Shown here piece after piece: positions 1 to 8,256 of a stretch of DNA of 64,000 bases. The stretch lies in contig JALFST010000008.1 in NCBI GenBank assembly GCA_022779285.1, positions 1-64,000 of the forward strand. Direction: 5' to 3'. Every line of letters begins with the position of its first letter. Positions within the stretch are counted from its first letter, which is position 1. The notes below the pieces were generated by a model. It saw only the letters and a list, made by a program, of their open reading frames with translations. It did no database searches and was not told the origin of the DNA. Made by a program: the position numbers and the translations under genes. Source of the stretch: Peptoniphilaceae bacterium. GTDB lineage: Bacteria > Bacillota > Clostridia > Tissierellales > Peptoniphilaceae.

Positions 1-963
1 AAATCCATCCTCTTTATCACGCATAAATTAAATGAAATCAAAGCGGTTGCGGATACGGTCACGATTTTGCGTAAGGGAAAACTGATCGATACAAGACCCG
101 TTGCGGATGTGAGCATTGAGGAGATGAGCCGGCTTATGGTCGGCCACAAGGTCAATTTGAATTTTGATCTCGGAGAGCCTGAATTAGGAAAAGATGTTCT
201 CCAAATTCAGAATCTTTCTCTGAGTCATCCGAGAGACGGGCAAAAACCGCTTCATGACATTTCCTTTCATGTAAAGGAAGGGGAAATTGTATGTATTGCC
301 GGTGTGGACGGTAACGGACAATCCGAGCTGGTAGGAGCGTTGACCGGACTGATTGACAATTATTCCGGAAAAATTCTGCTCAACGGCGAGGATGTTTCCA
401 ACAAAAATATTCGCTATCGGAATACACACGGCATTTCTCACGTTCCGGAAGACCGTCATAAATATGGACTGATTTTGGATTACAATCTTTCGAAAAACCT
501 GGTTCTTCAAAGCTATTTTCTCCCGGAATTTCAAAATCATGGGATGATTCGTGAAAATGCGGTGAAAAAATACTCCGAAAAGCTCATTGCTCAATACGAT
601 GTTCGTGCAGGTCAAGGTACAGAAACGATCACGCGATCCATGTCCGGCGGAAACCAGCAAAAAGCTATCATCGCTCGAGAATTGGAAAGAGAGCATAATT
701 TGCTGATTGCGGTTCAGCCTACACGCGGTCTGGATGTCGGAGCGATCTCCTACATCCATCAGCAGATTATCGCAGAGCGGAATGCCGGAAAAGCCGTCCT
801 GCTTGTCTCCTTTGAGCTCAGCGAAGTTCTGGGGATTTCCGACCGCATCCTTGTGATGCACAGTGGAGAAATTGTAGCGGATGTAAAACCGTCGCAAACC
901 GACGAACAGGAATTGGGACTTTATATGTCGGGAGCAAAACGAATGGAGGGACTGTATGCATAA
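1..963 (+). CDS. Nucleoside/simple-sugar ABC importer ATPase, 5'-truncated by the window edge
   Basis: The reading frame is open from base 1, so the gene starts outside the window; 320 residues remain. The first residues (SILFITHKLNEI) are the H-loop end of the first nucleotide-binding domain. A complete second domain follows. Its Walker A is the degenerate GVDGNGQSEL type seen in the second half of BmpA-linked ATPases (YufO/NupA family). It also has a signature MSGGNQQKA and QPTRGLDVG in the Walker B/D-loop position. The double-domain ATPase would power uptake of nucleosides (or related ribosides) through the two permeases that follow. Its last 8 bases overlap the next gene. The substrate is inferred from the lipoprotein family, not read directly. 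Confidence 0.93.
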   Translation, partial: KSILFITHKLNEIKAVADTVTILRKGKLIDTRPVADVSIEEMSRLMVGHKVNLNFDLGEPELGKDVLQIQNLSLSHPRDGQKPLHDISFHVKEGEIVCIAGVDGNGQSELVGALTGLIDNYSGKILLNGEDVSNKNIRYRNTHGISHVPEDRHKYGLILDYNLSKNLVLQSYFLPEFQNHGMIRENAVKKYSEKLIAQYDVRAGQGTETITRSMSGGNQQKAIIARELEREHNLLIAVQPTRGLDVGAISYIHQQIIAERNAGKAVLLVSFELSEVLGISDRILVMHSGEIVADVKPSQTDEQELGLYMSGAKRMEGLYA

Positions 964-2077
964 GATGAAATCCGTATTCCGACACGCCGCTCCGTCGCTG
1001 ATTGCCATTTGTGTCGGTCTTATGATCAGTATTTTTGTCATTATCGGAACCAATTCGGAATCGGCGGCAAAGGCCATTCCCACTTTCTTTTCCGGTCCGT
1101 TTTCACGCGGTTGGGAAGGCGTAGGAGATATGTTTTATCACGCCATGCCGCTGTTGATGACGGGCCTCGCCGTGGGCGTCGCATTTCAGACGGGAATGTT
1201 TAATATCGGCGCATCCGGACAATTCCTCTTTGGCGGATTTCTGGCCATTTTGGTTTGTAACCGTCTGGAGGATATCGTTCCGCCTCAGCTCATGTGGATA
1301 CTGGCGCTCTTGATTGCTGCCGCAGGCGGAGCATTCCTTGCGGGCATCGTGGGCGCATTAAAAGCGTATCGCAATGTCAATGAGGTCATCTCCTGCATCA
1401 TGCTGAATTATATTTCCATGTATACTGTCAATGACTTGATCAAGCGTCTCAACCTCTACAATCAACTGAAAAACAATACCGTCTATATTCAGACGGAAGT
1501 ACCGAAAATGCTGATGACTACAATTTTTCCCGGAACCATTGCCAGCGGAACCTTTGTCATCGGTGTGATTATGGTGATCCTTTTGCACATTGCTCTGAAA
1601 AAAACCACCTTCGGCTATGAGATCAAGGGAGTGGGACTCAATCGCTTTGCCGCAAAATATGCCGGCATTAATGAAAAAATGGCCATCATTCAATCGATGG
1701 CGATTGCCGGAGCCATGGCGGGTCTGGGCGGAGGTATGCTGTATTTATCAGGCGCCGGAAATTCGATTGCGGTCCAGGACGTGCTGCCGCAGGAAGGCTT
1801 TGACGGAATCGCCGTCGCCTTGCTGGGACTCAATGAGCCCATCGGCATCCTTCTTTCCGCTCTGTTCTTTGCCTTTTTAAAAATGGGCGGTCAGGCAATT
1901 CAAACGCTCGGCTATGCGCCGGAGCTGGTCACGATTATCATTTCCTTCATTCTTTATGTCTCCGCTCTGTCCGTGCTCTTTCAACGTCTTTTATCTAAAA
2001 AAGAGAAGAAGAAAAAAAAGCATGAGACCGCAAGCGCCGTATCTGAAACAGCATCGAATCAGGAGGAAGCGCAATGA
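956..2077 (+). CDS. ABC importer permease 1 (YufP/NupP-like, BPD_transp_2 family)
   Basis: A 373-residue polytopic membrane protein with many hydrophobic segments and the FNIGASGQFLFGG / GVGLNRFAAKYAG blocks of branched-chain/sugar-type (BPD_transp_2) permeases. It pairs with the permease at 2074 to form the channel of the nucleoside importer. The ATG at 956 lies inside the end of the ATPase gene and is preceded by GGAGGG, so translation is probably coupled. The C-terminus is a short Lys-rich cytoplasmic tail (KKEKKKKKHETA). Family assignment is firm; the exact transported nucleoside is inference. Confidence 0.93.
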   Translation: MHKMKSVFRHAAPSLIAICVGLMISIFVIIGTNSESAAKAIPTFFSGPFSRGWEGVGDMFYHAMPLLMTGLAVGVAFQTGMFNIGASGQFLFGGFLAILVCNRLEDIVPPQLMWILALLIAAAGGAFLAGIVGALKAYRNVNEVISCIMLNYISMYTVNDLIKRLNLYNQLKNNTVYIQTEVPKMLMTTIFPGTIASGTFVIGVIMVILLHIALKKTTFGYEIKGVGLNRFAAKYAGINEKMAIIQSMAIAGAMAGLGGGMLYLSGAGNSIAVQDVLPQEGFDGIAVALLGLNEPIGILLSALFFAFLKMGGQAIQTLGYAPELVTIIISFILYVSALSVLFQRLLSKKEKKKKKHETASAVSETASNQEEAQ

Positions 2078-3033
2078 CAATTTTTATTTTTATTTTACAG
2101 CAGATGATGGTTTTCAGTATCCCGCTTCTTGTTGTAGCGCTTGCTGCAATGTACTCTGAGAGAAGCGGTGTCATCAATATCGGACTGGAAGGAATCATGG
2201 TGATGGGTGCCTTTGCAGGGACACTTTATCTGCATTTCGCAAATCTTTCGGAAAATTTCCAATCCGGTTCTTCTCTTCTGATTGCCATATTGTTATCGGT
2301 CGTTGTCGGCATACTGTATTCAGCTCTGCACGCTTTTGCCTCGATTAATATGTTTGCGGATCAGACGATTTCAGGTACGGCGTTGAACATGTTTGCCGGT
2401 GCATTTTCCATCTTTGTAGCACGCTCAATGGTCGGGATTCAGCAAATCGCCTTTACAGGAGATTTTGCGATCGCCAAGGTTCCGGTACTGGGAGATATCC
2501 CCTTTATCGGAGAGGTGTTGTTTCAGGGAGCATATATCACGACCTATATCGGAATCCTGATTCTTATCGCTTCGCAATTTATACTTTATCATACGAGATT
2601 CGGTTTGCGTTTACGATCCGCGGGTGAGTTTCCGCAGGCAACCGATGCGGCGGGCGTCTCGGTCAGTCGAATTCGATGGGCAGGCGTGCTGATTTCCGGA
2701 GCATTAGGCGGATTCGGCGGATTGGCATACATTTTACCCATAGCTACTGAATTTAACGGGGAAGTGGCCGGGTACGGATTTTTGGCAATCGCCGTATTGA
2801 TCTTCGGGCAATGGAAGCCCTTGCCGATTGCACTTGCAGCATTTTTCTTCGGGCTGTTAAAGACTGTTTCTGCAGCCTATTCCGGAATTCCGGTTTTGGC
2901 GGAGCTCGGGATTCCGCAGGTGTTTTACAATATTTTGCCCTATATTATTACGATCGTCGTACTCTTTTTAACCAGTAAGAAATCGCGCGCGCCTGCTGCC
3001 GAAGGCCAGCCCTTTGATAAGGGGAAACGTTAA
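2074..3033 (+). CDS. ABC importer permease 2 (YufQ/NupQ-like)
   Basis: A 319-residue integral membrane protein of the same permease family, shorter than its partner as is usual for the second subunit of BMP-type importers. The motif INIGLEGIMVMGAFAG near the N-terminus is characteristic. The start codon overlaps the stop of the upstream permease (ATGA), with AGGAGG a few bases before it. About 120 bp separate this gene from the lipoprotein gene. That gap has a possible -10 (GATAAT near 3065) and a 7-bp hairpin centred near 3110, so the binding protein may also be made from its own transcript. Confidence 0.93.
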   Translation: MTIFIFILQQMMVFSIPLLVVALAAMYSERSGVINIGLEGIMVMGAFAGTLYLHFANLSENFQSGSSLLIAILLSVVVGILYSALHAFASINMFADQTISGTALNMFAGAFSIFVARSMVGIQQIAFTGDFAIAKVPVLGDIPFIGEVLFQGAYITTYIGILILIASQFILYHTRFGLRLRSAGEFPQATDAAGVSVSRIRWAGVLISGALGGFGGLAYILPIATEFNGEVAGYGFLAIAVLIFGQWKPLPIALAAFFFGLLKTVSAAYSGIPVLAELGIPQVFYNILPYIITIVVLFLTSKKSRAPAAEGQPFDKGKR

Positions 3034-3152
3034 CAAGTCTTTTCCATTACGTCAAAATGTGCGATAATATTTGAGCAATAACGAATGCGTGCATGCGCAT
3101 CGGTTCCAAGGAGAACCGAAAGAAAAATGGAATGTATAGAAAGAGAGGAAAT

Positions 3153-4331
3153 ATGAAGACATCTAAAAAACTGCTGGCATTTCTGTTGGCAGGAACCATG
3201 GCGTTGACCGCTTGCGGAGCACCGAAAACAGCACCTGCAGCACAGTCGTCCTCGGCAAAGGGTTCATCGGAAAAGGAATCATCACAGGAACAAAGCTCAA
3301 AAAAAGATGATGGAAAAGTTACTATTGACGACAACTCGCTCTATCTGGTTACGGATCTCGGTACACTGGATGACAAGTCTTTTAACCAGGCTTCCTATGA
3401 AGGTCTTACGAAATTTGCTGACGAAATTGGCGTCAAGCCAAATTACGTAAAACCTGCTGGAGAAGGCGCTCAGATGTATCTCCAGGCGGTAGAACAGGCT
3501 GTCAATGCCGGAGCGAAAATTGTCGTGACTCCCGGCTATCTTTTCCAGAGTGCAATTTATACGGCTCAGGAGGAGCATCCGGATGTGAAATTTGTCGCCG
3601 TTGATTTTGAACCGCAACCTGAAAAGGGAGATGTTAAGGTAGCGCAGAATACCACTTCCATCCTGTTTAAAGAGGATCAACCGGGATTCATGGCCGGCTA
3701 TGCAGCGGTAAAGGATGGATACACAAAGCTGGGCTTCATGGGCGGCGTTGCTGTACCCGCGGTCGTTCGTTACGGATATGGATTTGTTGCCGGTGCAAAT
3801 CAGGCGGCAAAGGAAATGAATACCAAAGTAGAAATCAAGTACAACTATACGCAATCTTTCGTTGCAAAGCCGGAAATCAATACTCTTGCAACTTCTTGGT
3901 ATAAGGCAGGTACAGAGGTCATTTTCTCCTGCGGTGGCGGTATCTTCGCTTCGATCCTGAAAGCTGCTCAGGCACAGGGTGGCAAGGTAATCGGTGTTGA
4001 TGTCAATCAGAACCCCTTGGCGGAAGAGGTCATTACTTCCGCAATGAAGAATCTGACCAAATCCGTCTATGAGGCATGCAAGTCCGTAACCGATGGAAGC
4101 TTTCAGGGCGGAAAAACGCAGCTTTTGGGAGTAGAATCTGATAGCGTACAGCTTCCGGATGATTTCTCTCGATTCAAGAAATTTACCAAAGAGGATTACA
4201 ATGCGCTCTACAGTGCGCTTAAAGAGGACAAGGACGGAATTCTTTCTTCGATTCCCGCCTATGATGAAGGTGGAGATCCCAGCATTTTTGCAAATAAGGT
4301 TCCTCAGGTTGCGCTCACATATGTGAAATAG
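3153..4331 (+). CDS. BMP-family nucleoside-binding lipoprotein
   Basis: A basic N-terminus, a hydrophobic stretch and the lipobox LTAC at residues 17-20 mark a lipoprotein. A Ser/Glu/Lys-rich tether of about 35 residues follows, then the BMP/PnrA domain (DLGTLDDKSFNQASYEGL, VGVDVNQNP-type sugar/base site region VIGVDVNQNPL). It would capture the substrate outside the membrane and hand it to the permeases upstream. The chosen ATG at 3153 follows GAGAGG. An upstream in-frame ATG at 3093 would bury the signal peptide and is rejected. The protein is 392 residues and is followed directly by a terminator. Having the binding protein last in the operon differs from the usual Bacillus order. Confidence 0.94.
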   Translation: MKTSKKLLAFLLAGTMALTACGAPKTAPAAQSSSAKGSSEKESSQEQSSKKDDGKVTIDDNSLYLVTDLGTLDDKSFNQASYEGLTKFADEIGVKPNYVKPAGEGAQMYLQAVEQAVNAGAKIVVTPGYLFQSAIYTAQEEHPDVKFVAVDFEPQPEKGDVKVAQNTTSILFKEDQPGFMAGYAAVKDGYTKLGFMGGVAVPAVVRYGYGFVAGANQAAKEMNTKVEIKYNYTQSFVAKPEINTLATSWYKAGTEVIFSCGGGIFASILKAAQAQGGKVIGVDVNQNPLAEEVITSAMKNLTKSVYEACKSVTDGSFQGGKTQLLGVESDSVQLPDDFSRFKKFTKEDYNALYSALKEDKDGILSSIPAYDEGGDPSIFANKVPQVALTYVK

Positions 4332-4337
4332 TTTTTT

Positions 4338-4371
4338 CCCCCTTCGAAAATTTTCGAAGGGGGATTTTTTT
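4338..4371 (+). terminator. Rho-independent terminator of the nucleoside importer operon
   Basis: Five C then a long A+T/CG palindrome and five G form a 13-bp stem (CCCCCTTCGAAAA / TTTTCGAAGGGGG) followed by a seven-T run. It starts 7 bases after the lipoprotein stop codon. Confidence 0.9.
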
Positions 4372-4384
4372 GGGGAAATTCACC

Positions 4385-4411
4385 AAAAAAAAAACGATCC
4401 TTTCGGATCGT
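4385..4411 (-). terminator. Terminator of the tRNA-Leu unit
   Basis: On the minus strand a 7-bp stem ACGATCC / GGATCGT with a GAAA tetraloop is followed by at least nine T. It begins two bases after the last tRNA base, so the transcript carries a single tRNA. Confidence 0.85.
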
Positions 4412-4412
4412 A

Positions 4413-4496
4413 TGCAGGTGAAGGGATTTGAACCCCCACGAGATTGCTCTCACTAGTCCCTGAAACTAGCGCGTCTGCCGGTTCCGCCACACCTGC
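4413..4496 (-). tRNA. tRNA-Leu (anticodon CAG)
   Basis: Reading the minus strand, the acceptor arms GCAGGTG and CACCTGC pair over 7 bp. The anticodon stem CTAGT/ACTAG encloses TTCAGGG, giving anticodon CAG (reads CUG). The T arm is GGGGG-TTCAAAT-CCC-like, and a long variable arm (GAGA...TCTC region) marks a class II leucine tRNA. The gene is 84 nt including the discriminator A; CCA is not encoded and must be added after transcription. It has its own promoter and terminator. Confidence 0.95.
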
Positions 4497-4511
4497 GAAA
4501 ACAACAAAAAT

Positions 4512-4540
4512 ATTATATAACCCATCTCAAAAAAAATCAA
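4512..4540 (-). promoter_or_regulatory. Sigma-A promoter of tRNA-Leu
   Basis: Minus-strand TTGATT (4540-4535), 17-bp spacer, TATAAT (4517-4512). The predicted start is only about 8 bases before the mature tRNA 5' end. Confidence 0.8.
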
Positions 4541-4554
4541 GAAAAATGTCTGTC

Positions 4555-4583
4555 TTTCCTTCCTTTTTTGTGCATGATATAAT
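4555..4583 (+). promoter_or_regulatory. Promoter of the thrE-like operon
   Basis: An extended -10 element TGATATAAT ends at 4583. A weak -35 (TTTCCT, 4555-4560) sits 17 bp upstream. It is followed by the ribosome binding site of the exporter gene. Confidence 0.6.
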
Positions 4584-4618
4584 GCATGCATAGAGAATGC
4601 TTTCTTATGGAGGAGTCT

Positions 4619-5404
4619 ATGGAGCAAATTTCACAAAATCCGGCTCTATCAGAGAGAGAGCGTAAGATTCTGGACATTGCACTTTATGCAGGGGAAGAGC
4701 TTATGGAAAGCGGCGCGGAAACCAATCGTGTGGAGGATACCGTTTCGCGGATCTTAAGCTTGGCAAATCCGCAATCTGTTCATGTTGTGGCACTTCTTAC
4801 GGGTTTATACGTTTCTTTCACAACAGAGGAGGGGGAGATCATCACAGCAGTGCGCAGGATTTTCGATCGCCGAGTGGATTTGGATAATATACAGATTGTA
4901 AATGCAACGTCTCGCAGGTTAGCGGAAGGAGACATCAATCCGGATCAGGCACGTCAAATCCTCAAGGAACGGGAGCATAAGACGGCTTCCTATGCGCCCT
5001 GGTGGTTTATCGGACTCTCCGGCGCCGGATTTACCATGATGCTCCAGGGAGGAATTCTTGAAATTATCATCGCAGGGCTTTGCAGCTTGTTTTCCTGCCT
5101 TACCGGACGCATTCTGATCGATCAACGTTCGGATGGTTTTGTTCCTCCTTTTCTTAATGCATTTATCATCGTACTTTTTATCGGAATTTTTCACCGCTTT
5201 CTCAGCTTTGATTTGGCGAGCGCATCGATCGGGAGTCTTATCAGTTTTTTTCCCGGTACAACCTTTACCAATGGGATACGAGATACGATGCGAGGAAATT
5301 TCCTGACAGCCGCAGGCAACCTATTATCCGCTTTAATTACCGCTATGGCGCTTGCAGTCGGCGCCGGGTTTGCTTTGCTCTTAACAGGCGGATCTTTTTT
5401 TTAG
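4619..5404 (+). CDS. ThrE-family threonine/serine exporter, N-terminal-half subunit (DUF1212)
   Basis: 261 residues. A soluble N-terminal part with the family blocks GEELMESGAETNRVEDTV and VTTEEGE-like FTTEEGEIITAVRRI is followed by about five hydrophobic segments. In Corynebacterium ThrE both halves are fused; in Firmicutes they are usually two small genes, as here. The product should sit in the cytoplasmic membrane and, with the next gene, export threonine/serine or a related small solute. ATG 4619 is preceded by GGAGGAG; the in-frame ATGs at 4586 and 4607 lack a ribosome binding site. The function of two-gene members is mostly inferred from homology. Confidence 0.85.
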   Translation: MEQISQNPALSERERKILDIALYAGEELMESGAETNRVEDTVSRILSLANPQSVHVVALLTGLYVSFTTEEGEIITAVRRIFDRRVDLDNIQIVNATSRRLAEGDINPDQARQILKEREHKTASYAPWWFIGLSGAGFTMMLQGGILEIIIAGLCSLFSCLTGRILIDQRSDGFVPPFLNAFIIVLFIGIFHRFLSFDLASASIGSLISFFPGTTFTNGIRDTMRGNFLTAAGNLLSALITAMALAVGAGFALLLTGGSFF

Positions 5405-5412
5405 GAGAAAAT

Positions 5413-5880
5413 ATGAACTGGCTATTGGAATGGCATATCTGGGATGGCATCGGAGCGTGGATAGCCGTAGCCGCAATTGCATTGCTTTTAGGGACAAATC
5501 GTCGTATTGCGGTACGGGATGCTACGGTGGGAATGCTGAGCTGGATTGTTTATAAGATTTTATTGGATAGGGGAGGCGGAGATTTTCTCTCTACTCTGAT
5601 TGCAACCGCTCTCGTGGCTTGCTATGCGCAATATGCGGCAAGAAAACACCGTGTGCCTGTGACGGTGCTCACAATCCCCACACTCTATCCGATGGTTCCC
5701 GGAGGACAGCTTTTTCGCGCGGTGGACGCTTTTGTTTTTGCAAAGGACGGAGCGGTAGCCGATTATGGAAAACAGGCGATCCTCACCTCTTTGGGAATCG
5801 CCTTAGGATTGTTATTTGTAGAACGATTTTTTCGAATCATCTATTCGTCGGATCGAAAAAAAATCGAAGAGAAATCATGA
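5413..5880 (+). CDS. ThrE-family exporter, C-terminal-half subunit (DUF3815/YjjB-like)
   Basis: 155 residues with four or five predicted membrane segments and the family motif IPTLYPMVPGGQLFRA. It starts 8 bp after the preceding subunit with AGGAG just before its ATG. It would complete the exporter by supplying the second membrane half. The next gene begins 30 bp after its stop codon, so the three form one transcript. Subunit pairing is well supported by adjacency; the transported solute is inference. Confidence 0.85.
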   Translation: MNWLLEWHIWDGIGAWIAVAAIALLLGTNRRIAVRDATVGMLSWIVYKILLDRGGGDFLSTLIATALVACYAQYAARKHRVPVTVLTIPTLYPMVPGGQLFRAVDAFVFAKDGAVADYGKQAILTSLGIALGLLFVERFFRIIYSSDRKKIEEKS

Positions 5881-5910
5881 ACATCGGTTGTGTTTTGGAA
5901 AGGATGCATT

Positions 5911-6174
5911 ATGACAGAGCAAAATATTGAATTTCGTTATGACACACAGCTTCTCATTGAGGGAGAAAACTTGAATGAGGACGCCATCAATGATTATTTC
6001 CGCACGCATTTTCAGGGAGATTGCCTCCTTGCGGTGGGAGATGAGGATTTGATTAAAATCCATTTTCATACCAACGAGCCCTGGAAGGTATTGGAATATT
6101 GCCGAAGCCTGGGGGAAATCTTCGATATTGTTATTGAGGATATGGATCGTCAGGCTCGCGGACTTCATGGTTAA
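5911..6174 (+). CDS. Small free-standing protein resembling the C-terminal region of FakA/YloV (DAK-related)
   Basis: 87 residues. The run LLAVGDEDLIKIHFHTNEP, followed by KVLEYCRSLGE and IEDMDRQ, closely matches the GD-L-V-VGD-DL-KVH-HT-P-KVL block in the part of fatty-acid kinase A (FakA/YloV) that follows the DAK2 kinase domain. The kinase domain itself is absent. The ATG at 5911 has GGAAAGGA upstream; earlier in-frame codons are unsupported. It closes the ThrE-like operon and is followed by a hairpin terminator. It might be a stand-alone interaction module for a FakA-like or other kinase elsewhere. Its real role is unknown. Confidence 0.7.
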   Translation: MTEQNIEFRYDTQLLIEGENLNEDAINDYFRTHFQGDCLLAVGDEDLIKIHFHTNEPWKVLEYCRSLGEIFDIVIEDMDRQARGLHG

Positions 6175-6181
6175 GATGCGA

Positions 6182-6209
6182 AAAGGATCCCTTTTGAATG
6201 GGATCCTTT
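6182..6209. terminator. Hairpin between convergent genes, probable bidirectional terminator
   Basis: A perfect 10-bp stem AAAGGATCCC / GGGATCCTTT with an 8-base loop lies between the FakA-like gene (+) and the recombinase gene (-). Each arm gives a short T run on its own strand, so it can serve both transcripts, though neither U tract is strong. Confidence 0.65.
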
Positions 6210-6210
6210 C

Positions 6211-7191
6211 TTATTGTGACTCCAGCTTTTCAATTGGAAGGTGGGAAAGCGGATTTTTTTCAACGGCTTCTCGCGCCATTTGATCCTCCACATGAGTATA
6301 AATTTGTGTGGTTTGCAAGGATGCATGACCTAAAATCCGTTGAAGCGTACGAATATCCACGCCTTCTTTATACATCAGCGTTGCTGCAGTATGACGCAAT
6401 TTATGCGTGGAGTAGACCTCGGTATCAAAACCGGCCTCACGCAGGAAATGTTCGATGCGATGCTGCACGGCACGAGGAGAAATTCTCCTGTTTCGCGTGG
6501 AAAGAAAGAGTGCATTCTCACCGGGAACCTTCGGTCGTACATTGAGATAGGCTTGAATGCTTTGCTGACAGGATTCTGTCATATAAACCGTTCTTTCCTT
6601 GTTGCCTTTACCGATAACATTGAAATAAGTATCTCTTAAAGATCCGACATTCATACCGCACAATTCACTGAGTCGAATGCCGGTTGTCAGAAAAGTGACG
6701 ATCATTGCCACATCCCGATACCGAAAAAAAATATTATCCTGGTGAGCGGTTGTTTCGATCAGGTGAAAGGCCTCCTCAAGAGTCAGATAGACGGGGTGAC
6801 GCTTTTTGCGTTTCGGAGCACTTAATCGATCCGCAGGATTTTTCTCAAAATACTCTTCTACCACCACAAGATATTTATAGAATGAACGAATGGAGGATGT
6901 CAGGCGAGCTCTTCGATTGGAGGAGTTCCCTCTATCATCCTCGGAATGTGCAAGAAATGCGTGTAAATCATTGAGACGTACATTCTCCAGATCTTTTTCC
7001 GTCATGTCATTGATGGGAATTTCCTCCAATGGAAGCGATCGAAACTCGGCTCCGCCGCGGCGCCAACGCAGAAAACGAAGAAAAGCGCGTAAATCATAAG
7101 CATATTCCTGAACGGTTCGTGGAGAAAGTCCTCGAACCGTTTTCAGATAGTTGAGATAGTCCTCAAGAATTAAGGGAAATTCAGAATTCAT
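6211..7191 (-). CDS. Tyrosine recombinase, XerC/XerD-like
   Basis: 326 residues. The N-terminal core-binding domain (LNYLKTVRGLSPRTVQEYAYDL region, residues 12-100) is followed by the catalytic domain. All catalytic residues are visible: Arg in TGIRLSELCG, Lys in GKGNKERTVYM, His-X-X-Arg in HKLRHTAATL, His in ILGHASLQTT and Tyr in QIYTHV. The length and the Xer-like spacing suggest a chromosome-dimer or other housekeeping recombinase rather than a phage integrase, and no flanking att-like repeats were seen. It is transcribed divergently from the MoxR operon. Which Xer orthologue it is cannot be decided here. Confidence 0.88.
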   Translation of the reverse strand: MNSEFPLILEDYLNYLKTVRGLSPRTVQEYAYDLRAFLRFLRWRRGGAEFRSLPLEEIPINDMTEKDLENVRLNDLHAFLAHSEDDRGNSSNRRARLTSSIRSFYKYLVVVEEYFEKNPADRLSAPKRKKRHPVYLTLEEAFHLIETTAHQDNIFFRYRDVAMIVTFLTTGIRLSELCGMNVGSLRDTYFNVIGKGNKERTVYMTESCQQSIQAYLNVRPKVPGENALFLSTRNRRISPRAVQHRIEHFLREAGFDTEVYSTHKLRHTAATLMYKEGVDIRTLQRILGHASLQTTQIYTHVEDQMAREAVEKNPLSHLPIEKLESQ

Positions 7192-7226
7192 ACATGCCTC
7201 ATTTCTTTGTTTATTGTATCATAAGT

Positions 7227-7255
7227 TTGTTTGAAACCGATCAATCGTATATACT
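7227..7255 (+). promoter_or_regulatory. Promoter of the moxR-DUF58-transglutaminase operon
   Basis: TTGTTT (7227-7232), 17-bp spacer, TATACT (7250-7255), placed 41 bp before the moxR start codon in the gap between divergent genes. Confidence 0.7.
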
Positions 7256-7296
7256 ATGAAAGTAACAAAACGGTAACTAATCAGGAAAGGAATGCT

Positions 7297-8256
7297 ATGA
7301 CTCAATTAGATTCCCGAGCTGCCGATATTGCTCAGCAGCTCAATGATAAGGTATTAAGAAGTGTAGGCGCGGCCGTCATCGGGAAAGATATGATCATACA
7401 AAAAATGATCGTTTGCTTATTGGCCGGAGGGCATGTGCTGCTGGAGGATGTTCCGGGAATTGGCAAGACTACGATTGTGCATGCCATTGCTCATGCTGTG
7501 GATCTTCGCTTTCGAAGAACCCAGTTTACGCCGGATCTTATGCCGTCCGATCTGACCGGCTTTAACATTTATAATCCAAAAACGTCCGAGTTTCAATTTC
7601 AGGAAGGAGCGGTAAATACCCAGATCCTGCTCGCCGATGAAATCAACCGCACCTCCCCTCGTACGCAATCAGCGCTTTTGGAAGCCATGCAGGAAGGCCA
7701 GGTGACGGTGGAAGGAAAAACCTATCCCTTGCCACAGCCCTTCATGGTAATGGCCACGCAGAATCCGATTGAGCATTCCGGAACCTATCCGTTGCCCGAA
7801 GCTCAATTGGACCGGTTTATGATGCGTTTGTCGATCGGATATCCTTCCTTTGAAGAGGAAATGCAAATTGTGGACAGCAATGTATTGCCGAAAATGGATG
7901 AAGTGGTTCAGGTTGTGGCCTCAGAGCAGGAGATTCGCTGGATCAAGGATCAGGTGAACCTTGTTGAGACATCCGATTCGGTAAAGCGCTATGTGCTGCA
8001 GCTCTGCCGAGCCACTCGTCAGCATCCGGATATTGAACTCGGCGTAAGCCCGCGTGCCGGGCAAATGCTTCTACGTGCAGCTTCTGCACTGGCATTGATC
8101 AACGGAAGAGGCTATGTCATTCCCGATGATGTGCAAATCATTTTACATGATGTTCTGGATCATCGTATCATACTCAAGCCGCAGGCCAGGGGCAGGGATA
8201 TGACTGCAGGTGAAATCGTGGAAAATATATTACAACAGACGGTGGCACCCCGATGA
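7297..8256 (+). CDS. MoxR-family AAA+ ATPase
   Basis: 319 residues with Walker A LEDVPGIGKTTI, Walker B LLADEINRTSPRTQSALLEA, sensor-1 MVMATQNPIEHSGTYPLPEA and the downstream DRFMM arm. These are all typical of MoxR chaperone-like ATPases. MoxR proteins act on neighbouring VWA- or DUF58-type proteins; here the partner is the DUF58 protein whose start overlaps this stop codon. ATG 7297 follows AGGAAAGG; the longer in-frame reading from 7231 would begin inside the promoter. It is the first gene of a three-gene operon. The family is certain; the cellular target is unknown. Confidence 0.93.
   Translation: MTQLDSRAADIAQQLNDKVLRSVGAAVIGKDMIIQKMIVCLLAGGHVLLEDVPGIGKTTIVHAIAHAVDLRFRRTQFTPDLMPSDLTGFNIYNPKTSEFQFQEGAVNTQILLADEINRTSPRTQSALLEAMQEGQVTVEGKTYPLPQPFMVMATQNPIEHSGTYPLPEAQLDRFMMRLSIGYPSFEEEMQIVDSNVLPKMDEVVQVVASEQEIRWIKDQVNLVETSDSVKRYVLQLCRATRQHPDIELGVSPRAGQMLLRAASALALINGRGYVIPDDVQIILHDVLDHRIILKPQARGRDMTAGEIVENILQQTVAPR

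Noticed and set aside
184..1083. 299-codon minus-strand frame opposite the nucleoside ABC ATPase
   Set aside because: Antisense to a clear ATPase with intact motifs; no family resemblance.
6211..7191. Tyrosine recombinase as the integrase of a mobile element
   Set aside because: The protein is Xer-like, no att-type direct repeats or cargo genes were found around it, and neighbours are ordinary operons.
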